64,000 nucleotides of DNA. Source: an uncultured Pelagibacteraceae bacterium. Its GTDB lineage: Bacteria; Pseudomonadota; Alphaproteobacteria; Pelagibacterales; Pelagibacteraceae. Position numbers and translations under genes: made by a program. Positions within the stretch are counted from its first letter, which is position 1. The number at the start of each line of letters is the position of its first letter. Of the stretch, positions 39,701-49,460 are shown in pieces. The notes beneath the pieces are model-generated. The model had not been told where the DNA came from. It did not search any database and saw only the letters and a program-made list of their open reading frames with translations. Where the stretch lies: positions 62,001-126,000 of the forward strand of contig CACGAU010000002.1 in assembly GCA_902571135.1 (NCBI GenBank), in the 5' to 3' direction.

Positions 39701-40143
39701 AATTTTCCTTTATCAAATAATTTACCAAACAAACCAAAAATAGTTCCTGAAAACACAGCAACACCATCAGAATTATTTAATAATAATTCAAAATCTATAT
39801 GCGGATCTGATAATTCATCGTTTTTTAAATACGAAAAAGATGAAAGTTCTATTATATTTTTATACCCAGCTTCATTGAGAGCAAACAAAGGGAGTAAGCC
39901 TGTCGTTTCTCCAATTTTAAAATTAATTTGAGTTCCAATTATTGGTTGAGTACCAGACTTAGAGATTTTTTCAGCAAATTCTAATGCACCACATAAATTT
40001 GAAGTGTCACACAAACCTAAGGATCTTATTTTATTTGTCTTCGAGTATTCTTGCAAATCGTCAATTCTTGCTGCTCCTTCACAAATTGAATATTGAGTAT
40101 GAATTTTAAGATGATTAAAATTTTGAGAATGAGACTCAGACAT
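36727..40143 (-). CDS. dnaE: DNA polymerase III subunit alpha
   Basis: 1138 aa; PHP domain [58 protein letters not shown]. Confidence 0.98.
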   Translation of the reverse strand: [1138 protein letters not shown]

Positions 40144-40813
40144 TAGATGATTTTATACTACCATCTATCATCTCCAATAGGCAATCTGCCTTATTGGCAA
40201 AGAATCTATTATGGGTTGCAAATATAATAAGTCTGTCTGGTTTTTTTTGTTTATTTAAAAGTTCAAAAACATCTTTTGCAGTTTCCATATCTAAGCTTCC
40301 TGTTGGTTCATCTGCTAAAAGAATTTCAGGATCATTTACAATTGCTCTTGCTATAGCAACTCTTTGAGCCTCACCGCCAGATAGTTGAGATGGAAAGTGA
40401 TCTGCCCTTTTAGAAAGACCAATTTTTTTAAGTAATTTTTCTGCATTAGATATTGCTAATTCTTTATTGTTATTAATTGCAAGTGAGGCCAAATATATAT
40501 TTTCTAAAGCAGTAAAATCTGGGAGAAGATTATTTTGTTGATAAATAATTCCTATTTTTTTTGATCTATAAACATCATTTTTTTCAGACTCATTGAAATT
40601 TATTGGAATTTTATCAAAATTGATTGATCCAGATGACGGTCTATCTATCAATGAAATTAAATTTAATAGTGTTGATTTACCAGACCCAGAGGGTCCCATT
40701 ATAGAATAGCTTTTACCTTTATTAAACTTAAAAGAAAGATTTTTTAATACTTTAACAGTTTTTTCATTTTTAAAATTTTTAGATATTTTTTTTAATTCAA
40801 GAAAATTATTCAT
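40136..40813 (-). CDS. lolD: Lipoprotein-releasing ABC transporter ATP-binding protein LolD
   Basis: Walker A GPSGSGKST, signature LSGGEAQRVAIARAI, Walker B ILLADEPTG; next to lolC. Confidence 0.93.
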   Translation of the reverse strand: MNNFLELKKISKNFKNEKTVKVLKNLSFKFNKGKSYSIMGPSGSGKSTLLNLISLIDRPSSGSINFDKIPINFNESEKNDVYRSKKIGIIYQQNNLLPDFTALENIYLASLAINNNKELAISNAEKLLKKIGLSKRADHFPSQLSGGEAQRVAIARAIVNDPEILLADEPTGSLDMETAKDVFELLNKQKKPDRLIIFATHNRFFANKADCLLEMIDGSIKSSNV

Positions 40814-42038
40814 ATTTTAGAGATTTAATTGGGTCCAGTTTAGCTGCTTTAAATGCAGGAAAAATTGAAACTATTATTGTTATAATTATTGAACAAATTG
40901 AAATTAAAAAAATTGATTTTGGATCTATTTCTGAAGGCATCTTACTTAAAAAATAAATTTCTTCTGGAAATAAACTTATATTAAATGTTGAACTAAGAAA
41001 TTGTCTAAAATTTTCTATATAAAGAGAAAAAGTTACACCTAAAATAATTCCAAAAATAGTAGCTGATGTTCCTATAAATACCCCTATTAAAAAAAATATC
41101 TTTACAATTGACTTATTTAAAACACCAATTGATTTTAAAATTGCTATATCTCTTGTTTTGTTTTTAACTAATATTGTTAGTCCTGAAATTATATTAAATG
41201 CTGCAACAATAATTATTAAAGATAAAATGATAAACATAACATTCCTCTCTACTTTCAGAGCGGAAAATAATGAACTATTCATATCTGCCCAACTAAAAAC
41301 AAATTCTTCGTTAAAAATTTCTTGAATAATAAATTTTTGTTGCTCAATTTTATTCGGTTTTTTTAAATAAATTTCTATTTTTCTATCATCTGACTTATAG
41401 TCAAAAAAATCTTCAAGTGTGCTTAAGTTAATAAATGCTACATTGTTATCAAATTCAGCTAAACCACTATTATAAATTGAGGTTATCAGAAACGTTTTTT
41501 GTTTTGGCATACTACCAATAATTGTTTCTACCCCAGATGGTGAAAGTAAAGTTAATTCATCACCTATTTTAAGATTTAATGAAAAACTTAATTCATTACC
41601 TATTGATATAAAATTTCCATTTAATTGTTTCTTGTTACCTTTAAATTTATCATTTTTAACAATTTCTAAACTTGAAAAGTCACCTGTTTTATATCCACGT
41701 AAAACTATTCCTTTTGATGTATTGTTTTTAAGTATAATAGCTTCACCGGAGTTACTAAAAATTATATTTTCTGAAATTAATTTTAAATTTTTTTTATTTA
41801 TTTTTTTTTCATCAATTGGATTTCCATAAGTTTTTACTGTTATGTGTGAGTTAAAGCCTACTATTTTATTAATCAGCTCAGTCCTAAATCCGTTCATAAC
41901 TGACATCACAATAATAAGAACTGCAACTCCAAGACTTATTCCTATAAAAGAAAAAATAGATATAACATTCAAAAAGCCATCTTTTTTTCTGGCTTTTAAA
42001 AATCTAAAAGTAATTTCTTTTTCTAAAGTAGAAATCAA
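40806..42038 (-). CDS. lolC: Lipoprotein-releasing ABC transporter permease LolC/LolE
   Basis: FRFLKARKKDGFLNVISIFSFIGISLGVAVLIIVMSVMNGFRTEL. Confidence 0.93.
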   Translation of the reverse strand: MISTLEKEITFRFLKARKKDGFLNVISIFSFIGISLGVAVLIIVMSVMNGFRTELINKIVGFNSHITVKTYGNPIDEKKINKKNLKLISENIIFSNSGEAIILKNNTSKGIVLRGYKTGDFSSLEIVKNDKFKGNKKQLNGNFISIGNELSFSLNLKIGDELTLLSPSGVETIIGSMPKQKTFLITSIYNSGLAEFDNNVAFINLSTLEDFFDYKSDDRKIEIYLKKPNKIEQQKFIIQEIFNEEFVFSWADMNSSLFSALKVERNVMFIILSLIIIVAAFNIISGLTILVKNKTRDIAILKSIGVLNKSIVKIFFLIGVFIGTSATIFGIILGVTFSLYIENFRQFLSSTFNISLFPEEIYFLSKMPSEIDPKSIFLISICSIIITIIVSIFPAFKAAKLDPIKSLKYE

Positions 42039-43369
42039 ATTGAATTTTTTTGTTTAGTTATAATTTCTATAATTTTACTTAACGGCAAATTTTGAGTTTC
42101 ACCACCGGTTTCCTTGAACTCTAATAAATCACCCTCACTTTTCTTACCAATAATAATTTGATATGGGGCACCAATTAAATTCATTTTTTTTATTTTTGAT
42201 GAGAAATTCTCATCTGTATCATCAATGATTGCATCAATATTATTTTTAAGCAATTCTATATTGATATTATTTGCTTTATCTAAAGCTGAGGTATCATTTT
42301 TATTTATCATAGGTATTATAGCAATATTATAAGGAGCAACAGACAATGGCCATTTCATGATTTCATTTTTGTCATCATATTTTGCCTCAATTATAGCCCC
42401 TACTAACCTTGATACACCAATTCCATAAGAACCCATTTTAACAAAAACTTTTTTTCCTCCTGGTAAATCAACAGATGCTCCCATTGGTTTTGAGTACTTA
42501 TCACCAAAATAAAATATATGACCTACTTCGATACCTTTTGTAATCAATTGATTTTCCTTAGAAACAATTTTTTCAAAATCTTCTTTATTAAACTTTTCAT
42601 CAGTAACAGCATAAAACTGTTCATATTTTTTTCTCATACTTTCCAATGATGCTTTTTCTATTTCGGTATCATCACTATCAAGATCAAATATTCTTTTATC
42701 TGTGAAAATTTTACTTTCTCCAGTATCAGCAAGAATAATAAATTCATGAGATAAGTTTCCACCTATAGGTCCTGTATCAGCAGCCATAGGTATTGCTGTC
42801 AAAGATAATCTTTTAAAAGTTCTCAAATATGAAAGAAAGAATTTATTATAAGAATAAAAAGCTTCTTCATCTGATACATCGAATGAATAGGCATCTTTCA
42901 TATAAAACTCTCTACCTCGCATAATTCCAAATCTAGGTCTAATTTCATCTCTGAACTTCCATTGAATATGATACATAAGTTGTGGGAGTGATTTATAAGA
43001 TTTTATTGAAGATCTAAAAATTTCAGTAACTTGCTCCTCATTGGTTGGTCCATATAACATTTCTCTATTTTGACGGTCCGTTATTCTTAACATCTCTTCA
43101 CCATAATCGTCATAACGACCACTTTCTTTCCAAATTTCGCTGGATTGAATTGTTGGCATTAATATTTCTTGAGCTCCAATTTTGTTTTGTTCTTGTCTGA
43201 CAATGTCTTCTATTTTTTTCATTACCTTAAAACCTAAAGGTAACCATGAATAAATTCCTGCAGAGGCTTGCTTAATCATGCCTACTCTCAACATCAATTG
43301 ATGAGATTTAATTTTTGCTTCTGAAGGATTATTTTTTAATATTGGTATAAATGAATTTGATAAAAGCAT
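42035..43369 (-). CDS. proS: Prolyl-tRNA synthetase
   Basis: RVGMIKQASAGIYSWLPLGFKVMKKIEDIVRQEQNKIGAQEILMP; short alphaproteobacterial type lacking the INS domain. Confidence 0.96.
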   Translation of the reverse strand: MLLSNSFIPILKNNPSEAKIKSHQLMLRVGMIKQASAGIYSWLPLGFKVMKKIEDIVRQEQNKIGAQEILMPTIQSSEIWKESGRYDDYGEEMLRITDRQNREMLYGPTNEEQVTEIFRSSIKSYKSLPQLMYHIQWKFRDEIRPRFGIMRGREFYMKDAYSFDVSDEEAFYSYNKFFLSYLRTFKRLSLTAIPMAADTGPIGGNLSHEFIILADTGESKIFTDKRIFDLDSDDTEIEKASLESMRKKYEQFYAVTDEKFNKEDFEKIVSKENQLITKGIEVGHIFYFGDKYSKPMGASVDLPGGKKVFVKMGSYGIGVSRLVGAIIEAKYDDKNEIMKWPLSVAPYNIAIIPMINKNDTSALDKANNINIELLKNNIDAIIDDTDENFSSKIKKMNLIGAPYQIIIGKKSEGDLLEFKETGGETQNLPLSKIIEIITKQKNSI

Positions 43370-43370
43370 C

Positions 43371-43616
43371 TTAATTAATCATATTTCTTAAATTTAAATA
43401 TTCAAATTTAATTAATAAGTAAATTATTATGAAAATGACAGTAGTAATTCCAGTGCAATACAGGAATTTTTTCAGCATTTTTGGATTTTCAGGTGAACCA
43501 GGATCCTCACCGTCAATTTTTACAGTCTTTATTCGATTCACATCTATAGGGAGAATAGCAAAAAAAACTATCCACCATATAATTATATAGATAATAGCTA
43601 AGCCTGTTGCGCTCAT
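43371..43616 (-). CDS. DUF1467 family membrane protein
   Basis: 81 aa, two TM; IWWIVFFAILPIDV between proS and rnj. Confidence 0.8.
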   Translation of the reverse strand: MSATGLAIIYIIIWWIVFFAILPIDVNRIKTVKIDGEDPGSPENPKMLKKFLYCTGITTVIFIIIYLLIKFEYLNLRNMIN

Positions 43617-45274
43617 TAAATTCTTACTAAATTGATATTGGTAAAAGGTTTTTTCCCTGTTCTCTCTTTAGAAAATTTTCTACATGCAATTTTTAATGCA
43701 TCAATAAGATTGTGTTCTTGTTGTTTGCTTCCAATTTTAAAAGTTCTAGAAGTTTTCTCTATTTCCTCTTCTAATCCATAAACAAAATCATCTCGATCAT
43801 CTACAGGTAAACCACGAAATGAAAGAATAGGGTTATTGTGTATATTACCTTTGGGCGTAATCATAATTGTTACCTCGAGATATCCATTTGCGCTTAAATT
43901 TTTCCTATCTTTTATCGATTGTGAATCTGGATCAACACTAACACTGCCATCCAAGTAAAGTCTGCCACTTGGAGCCTTATCATACACTTCAGGTTTTTCA
44001 CCTGGATATAACTTAACGATATCACCATTTTCTACTTGAACTGGATGTGGCACTTGCATTTCTTTTGCAAAATTAATGTGCTCTATCATATGTCTGTGTT
44101 CACCGTGCACAGGTATTACGCACCTAGGTTTTACCCATTGATACATCTCTTTAAGATCTTCTCTATTTGGATGTCCAGAAACATGCACAAATTCGGTTTC
44201 TTCAGATATTACTTCAATTCCATCTTTAACAAGTTGATTGTGAAGTTTATAAAGTTTTTTTTCATTACCAGGTATAATTTTTGAAGAAAAAATTACAGCA
44301 TCATCTTTTTCAATAAAAACATCTGGATGAACATAACTAGAAATTCTCATCATTGCACCCATTGGTTCGCCTTGACTTCCAGTACATAAATACACAATTT
44401 TTTCTCTTGAAAAATTTTTAGCTTCTCTTGGATCTATTGGCTCAATTGTATTTTTTAAATAACCACATTGACGCGCAGCTTTATAAATACGATGCATTGA
44501 TCTTCCAACTAAAGAGATTTGTCTTCCTGTTTGTTCTGCACAATAAAAAGCTGTCTCCATTCTAGCTACGTTGGAAGCAAATGATGTTATGATAATTCTT
44601 TTTTTTAATCGAGACATAACGTTTAACATATTTTTTCTTACATCTAATTCTGAACCTGATCTACCGGCGCTAAAAACATTTGTTGAATCACAAATCATTG
44701 CTAGTACACCCTCTTCACCAATTTCCTTTAATCTTTTTTCGTTTATGTTGTCTCCAATCAAAGGATTTGGATCTACCTTCCAATCTCCAGTATGCAAAAT
44801 AACTCCTGCAGGAGTTTTTATTCTAAGGCCGTTTGGTTCTAATATAGAATGCGTTAAAGTAATATATTCAATTTCAAATGGATCCAGAGAAACCTTTCCA
44901 TTTAACTCAACAATCTGTAAATCATTAGTTATATCGATTTGTTTTTCTCTAAATTTTTCTCGAATTAATACAGCTGTAAAAGGAGTTGCAAAAATTTTAC
45001 ATTGTAATTTTGGCCACAGATGAGCAATTGCACCAATGTGATCCTCGTGTGCGTGTGTTAAAACTATTCCTAATAAATTATCTTTTCTTTCTACTATAAA
45101 CCCAGGATCTGGATAAATTAAATCAACACCTGGAATAGTATCATCTGCAAATGTTACCCCTATGTCGACCATAATCCATTTATGATCACTAGGCTGTCCA
45201 TAGCCAAACAAATTCATGTTCATGCCTATTTCACCTGATCCACCTAATGGACAAAATAATAATTCATCTTTCAT
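43616..45274 (-). CDS. rnj: Ribonuclease J
   Basis: PLGGSGEIGMNMNLFG, LTHAHEDHIGAIAHLWP, CTGSQGEP, beta-CASP fold motifs. Confidence 0.94.
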   Translation of the reverse strand: MKDELLFCPLGGSGEIGMNMNLFGYGQPSDHKWIMVDIGVTFADDTIPGVDLIYPDPGFIVERKDNLLGIVLTHAHEDHIGAIAHLWPKLQCKIFATPFTAVLIREKFREKQIDITNDLQIVELNGKVSLDPFEIEYITLTHSILEPNGLRIKTPAGVILHTGDWKVDPNPLIGDNINEKRLKEIGEEGVLAMICDSTNVFSAGRSGSELDVRKNMLNVMSRLKKRIIITSFASNVARMETAFYCAEQTGRQISLVGRSMHRIYKAARQCGYLKNTIEPIDPREAKNFSREKIVYLCTGSQGEPMGAMMRISSYVHPDVFIEKDDAVIFSSKIIPGNEKKLYKLHNQLVKDGIEVISEETEFVHVSGHPNREDLKEMYQWVKPRCVIPVHGEHRHMIEHINFAKEMQVPHPVQVENGDIVKLYPGEKPEVYDKAPSGRLYLDGSVSVDPDSQSIKDRKNLSANGYLEVTIMITPKGNIHNNPILSFRGLPVDDRDDFVYGLEEEIEKTSRTFKIGSKQQEHNLIDALKIACRKFSKERTGKKPFTNINLVRI

Positions 45275-45275
45275 A

Positions 45276-46022
45276 TTATTTAATTAATTTTGAAATCTTT
45301 ATTAAGCCTTTAATTGTAATATCTTGGTTGTGACTTGTTTTCGTTTTTATTGAGTTTTTAAATAAATCTGAAAATCCACCAGTAATAATTACTTTAAAAG
45401 ACTTTCTGGTCTCCTTCTTAATTAAATTAAGAATATTGTCAATTAAACCTGCATAACCCCAAAAAAAGCCTGATCTAACAGCAGAGATTGTATTTTTGCC
45501 AATGACTTTATTAATCTTTTTTAAATCTATTTTTGGAATCAAGGTTGCTTTGTCAGACAAGGTATTAAGAGATAATCTCACACCCGGGGCAATAATTCCT
45601 CCAAAATAAGTATTTTTAATAAGTACATCAAAAGTTGTTGCTGTACCAAAATCTAAAATTATAAAATTATTTTTGTTATTCATTAAACTTATAGCATTAG
45701 TAATTCTATCTGAGCCTACCTGTTTATAATCTACTTTGATTTTTATAAGTGATTTTAGGTTTAATTTTTTAACCTCATAGCATTTTAGTTTAACTTTTTT
45801 CGATAAAAATTTATTAATTATAGAAAATGTTTTTGGAACGACACTACAAAATAATATTTTTTCAATTTTATTTAATTGAATTTTATTTTTTTTAAATAAA
45901 ATATTAAGCTGCTTGTAGTTTATAGATTTTGATAAAAAAGTAATTTTTTTTGTAATTTTATTATTTTTAGAAACAATACATAATTTTGTTTCCGTATTAC
46001 CAATATCACCTAGAATATACAT
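45276..46022 (-). CDS. coaX: Type III pantothenate kinase
   Basis: LGDIGNTETKLCIV, VGSDRITNAISL, LDFGTATTFDV, GGIIAPGVRLSLNTLSDKATLIPKI. Confidence 0.93.
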   Translation of the reverse strand: MYILGDIGNTETKLCIVSKNNKITKKITFLSKSINYKQLNILFKKNKIQLNKIEKILFCSVVPKTFSIINKFLSKKVKLKCYEVKKLNLKSLIKIKVDYKQVGSDRITNAISLMNNKNNFIILDFGTATTFDVLIKNTYFGGIIAPGVRLSLNTLSDKATLIPKIDLKKINKVIGKNTISAVRSGFFWGYAGLIDNILNLIKKETRKSFKVIITGGFSDLFKNSIKTKTSHNQDITIKGLIKISKLIK

Positions 46023-46025
46023 TAT

Positions 46026-46562
46026 TTAATTTTTATACAATTTCGATAAATTTTTTTCAAAAAGTTGTTTTAGTTTATTTTCTATAATTAATTTACTAAT
46101 ACTTTTTTTAGTTACCTCTTGCAAGTTTGTGGCAGGATAATTCTTAATAATTGGATTTTTTTTAATATTTATGCCTATGCCAGTAATTAAAAATTTTTTA
46201 CCTCTTATAAATATGACTTCTTGTAAAATGCCACTAATCTTTTTTTTATCAATTAATAGGTCGTTCGGTTTTTTAAATAAAATTTTTTTACTTGTAAATA
46301 ACGAGAGTAATTTTTTTACTAAAAGACAATTGATTTTTGTTATAGTGTTAATCGATAGTTTTGTTTTATTAAGTTCATTGAAGAATGATATAAACAAATT
46401 TCCTTTTGACGATATCCATTTTCTTCCATACTGTCCTCTACCATTCACTTGTGTTTCAGCAACAACCATACCTAAGTTGTATTTAGTTTCTTTGATAATT
46501 CTTATTGCAGTATTATTTGTACTTTTAACTTTTTTAAATTTAAATTTTTTTAATTTCATCAA
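46026..46562 (-). CDS. birA: Biotin-[acetyl-CoA carboxylase] ligase
   Basis: STNNTA, ETQVNGRGQYGRKWISSKGNLFIS, KKPNDLLIDKKKISGIL; no HTH domain. Confidence 0.92.
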   Translation of the reverse strand: MMKLKKFKFKKVKSTNNTAIRIIKETKYNLGMVVAETQVNGRGQYGRKWISSKGNLFISFFNELNKTKLSINTITKINCLLVKKLLSLFTSKKILFKKPNDLLIDKKKISGILQEVIFIRGKKFLITGIGINIKKNPIIKNYPATNLQEVTKKSISKLIIENKLKQLFEKNLSKLYKN

Positions 46563-47977
46563 ATAATATTAATTCTTGAAACAACTTCTATTAACTGACT
46601 TGGGAATATGAAGTATAAAAGAATTAATATAGTTGAAACTGTAAGAGAAAGTTTTAACCATAAGCTATGGTCATTGTCATATTTATCTTTTTCCTTATCA
46701 AAATACATAATTTTTATAATTCTTAGATAATAAAAAGCTGCAACCACAGTTGATAACAACCCTACTATAGCTAAGAAATACATTGATTGTTCCAATACTG
46801 CTTTAAAAACGTAAAATTTTGCGAAGAAACCTGCTAAAGGCGGTATACCTGCTAAAGAAAACAATATTACAAGTAAGCATAAAGATAATAGTGGATGGTT
46901 TTTTGATAATCCTGAGAGATCATCAATATTTTCATAATATTGATCTTTTCTTCTTAACATTAATAGACATGAAAAAAGAGCTAAATTCATAACAACATAA
47001 ATAGAAATATAAATTATCGAACTTTGAATTCCCTCGTTTGATGCTGTGGCTAAACCAGCTAATGTGTAACCAATGTGTCCTATTGAACTGTAAGCAATTA
47101 GTCTTTTAATATTAGTTTGTCCTATAGCAGCAACTGCTCCAAAAACCATAGAAGCTATAGATAAGAAAACTATTATCATTTGCCATTGATCAATTAAATT
47201 TAAAAAAGGAACATATAAAAATCTAATAAATACAGTCAAAGCAGCTACCTTTGGTACTATTGTGAAAAACAAAGTTACAGTTGTTGGAGACCCTTCATAA
47301 ACATCAGGTGCCCACATATGGAATGGAACTGCAGAAATTTTAAATGCTAAACCAACTAATATGAAGACAATCCCAAAAGTTAAAACATATTCCTCAGAAT
47401 TTAGTTGATTTGATATTATATCAAAATTGGTAGAACCTGAAAAACCATAAACTAAAGAACATCCATATAATAATAATCCTGATGATAATGCACTTAAAAC
47501 AAAATATTTCAAACCAGCTTCTGATGATTTTAATTGATCTCTGTTATATGTTGCTAGTACGTAAAGAGCTAGTGATTGTAATTCTAAGCCCATATAAAAA
47601 ACAATTAAATCATTTGAACTGATCATTACCATCATTCCAAGAATTGAACTCAAAATAAGAACTGGATATTCTATATTATATATTTTAAATGTTTTTAAAT
47701 AAGTTGACGAAATAACTAAAACTAAAAAACCTCCAATTAAAGTTATAATTTTCATTAGCGAGGACATACTGTCAATCACAACGCTTTCATTAAACAAAGT
47801 TTCTCTAGTTATAGAGAAAGTTTCATTAAATGTTATTATTGTTGTAATTAAAATTACAAACAAAGATAAATTAAAAGTAATTTTAGAACTGTCATTTTTA
47901 AACACACCTAAAATAAGTAAAAACATAATTGATAAAGAAATAAAAATTTCAGGTAATATTAAATTTAAATTTTCCAT
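46559..47977 (-). CDS. nuoN: NADH-quinone oxidoreductase subunit N
   Basis: Proton_antipo_M motifs; end of nuo operon. Confidence 0.96.
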   Translation of the reverse strand: MENLNLILPEIFISLSIMFLLILGVFKNDSSKITFNLSLFVILITTIITFNETFSITRETLFNESVVIDSMSSLMKIITLIGGFLVLVISSTYLKTFKIYNIEYPVLILSSILGMMVMISSNDLIVFYMGLELQSLALYVLATYNRDQLKSSEAGLKYFVLSALSSGLLLYGCSLVYGFSGSTNFDIISNQLNSEEYVLTFGIVFILVGLAFKISAVPFHMWAPDVYEGSPTTVTLFFTIVPKVAALTVFIRFLYVPFLNLIDQWQMIIVFLSIASMVFGAVAAIGQTNIKRLIAYSSIGHIGYTLAGLATASNEGIQSSIIYISIYVVMNLALFSCLLMLRRKDQYYENIDDLSGLSKNHPLLSLCLLVILFSLAGIPPLAGFFAKFYVFKAVLEQSMYFLAIVGLLSTVVAAFYYLRIIKIMYFDKEKDKYDNDHSLWLKLSLTVSTILILLYFIFPSQLIEVVSRINII

Positions 47978-47978
47978 A

Positions 47979-49460
47979 TTATTTACTAGCTATATTTGTG
48001 TTATGCATATTAATTAAATCAGTAACAGAAACTTCAATAGTGTTGATTAATGGATCGGGGTAAAAACCAAAAAATAAGATTGGTGCAGCTAAACAAGATA
48101 AAATAAAATATTCAGATCTATTTAAATCTAAAATTTTTTTAAGATCTTCATTAAGTAATTTTCCAAATACTACTCTTTTATAGAGCCATAACATGTATGC
48201 GGCTCCTAAAATAACTCCTATACTTGCTATAACAGCTACTAAAAAATTATCCTTGAAAGCTCCCATTAATATTAAAAACTCACCAATAAAACCACTGGTT
48301 CCAGGTAAACCAAGCGATGCTAAAGCAAATAACATGAACAGTATTGAATATTTTGGAATTACAGAAACTAGTCCACCATATGTACTTATCAATCTAGAAT
48401 GCATTCTGTCATAAACTACGCCAACAGTTAAAAATAATGCTGCCGAAACTAAGCCATGGCTTATCATTTGAATTATACTTCCTTCAATTCCTTGTTGTTG
48501 CAAAGTGAATATACCTAAAGTTACAAAGCCCATATGCGCAACTGAAGAATAAGCAATTAACTTTTTCATATCCTCCTGCATTAAAGCTATTAGTGAAGTA
48601 AATATGATTGCTATAACACTCAAAGTGTAAATTAATGGTGTAAATACTTCTGATGCAACCGGGAAAAGACCTAAAGAAAATCTTATAAAACCATATCCAG
48701 CCATCTTTAATAAAATTGCGGCTAATAATACAGATCCTGCTGTAGGAGCCTCAACGTGCGCATCAGGTAACCATGTATGAACTGGCCACATAGGTGTTTT
48801 AACTGCAAATGAACTAAAAAATGCTAACCACAATAGGTTTTGATATTTAACATCAATACCAATTTCATATAGTTGAACTACGTCAGTTGTTCCTGTAATC
48901 CAATAAATTGAAATTATTGCAACTAACATTAAAACAGAACCTAACAATGTGTATAAAAAGAATTTGAATGCAGAATAAACCCTTCTTGCACCTCCCCAAA
49001 TACCAATAATTAAAAACATTGGTATTAGTCCAGCTTCAAAAAATAAATAGAATACAACTAAATCAAGTGCACAGAAAACACCAATCATGAAACTTTCCAT
49101 GATTAGAATTGCAATTAAAAAATCTCTCAATCTATTTTTAACAGAATTATTTACAGATATTATACAAAGGGGAGTTATAAATGTTGTTAATATTATAAAT
49201 AAAATTGAAATACCATCAACTCCAACTTTATAATTAATAAATCCTTCAATCCATGTTCTATCTTCTACAAATTGAAAAGTAGACGTTGATTGGTCAAAAG
49301 AAATCCAAAGATAAATCGAAATTAAAAAATTAACTACAGTTGTAAACAAAGCAACATATTTAGCAGTTAAATTATTTCCTTCTTTATCTTTGGTAAAAAA
49401 TAAAAATAAAGCACCAACTATTGGTAATAATATTAAAGATGAAAGAATAGGAAAATTCAT
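47979..49460 (-). CDS. nuoM: NADH-quinone oxidoreductase subunit M
   Basis: FFEAGLIPMFLIIGIWGG, KTPMWPVHTWLPDAHVEAPTAGSVLLA. Confidence 0.97.
   Translation of the reverse strand: MNFPILSSLILLPIVGALFLFFTKDKEGNNLTAKYVALFTTVVNFLISIYLWISFDQSTSTFQFVEDRTWIEGFINYKVGVDGISILFIILTTFITPLCIISVNNSVKNRLRDFLIAILIMESFMIGVFCALDLVVFYLFFEAGLIPMFLIIGIWGGARRVYSAFKFFLYTLLGSVLMLVAIISIYWITGTTDVVQLYEIGIDVKYQNLLWLAFFSSFAVKTPMWPVHTWLPDAHVEAPTAGSVLLAAILLKMAGYGFIRFSLGLFPVASEVFTPLIYTLSVIAIIFTSLIALMQEDMKKLIAYSSVAHMGFVTLGIFTLQQQGIEGSIIQMISHGLVSAALFLTVGVVYDRMHSRLISTYGGLVSVIPKYSILFMLFALASLGLPGTSGFIGEFLILMGAFKDNFLVAVIASIGVILGAAYMLWLYKRVVFGKLLNEDLKKILDLNRSEYFILSCLAAPILFFGFYPDPLINTIEVSVTDLINMHNTNIASK

Noticed and set aside
44571-45023. 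150-aa plus ORF opposite rnj
   Set aside because: Antisense mirror ORF; codon bias of the AT-rich genome keeps this frame open.
46171-46566. 131-aa plus ORF opposite birA, and similar ORFs opposite lpxI (26115..26474) and tsf (35423..35794)
   Set aside because: Antisense to well-recognised conserved genes; no independent support.
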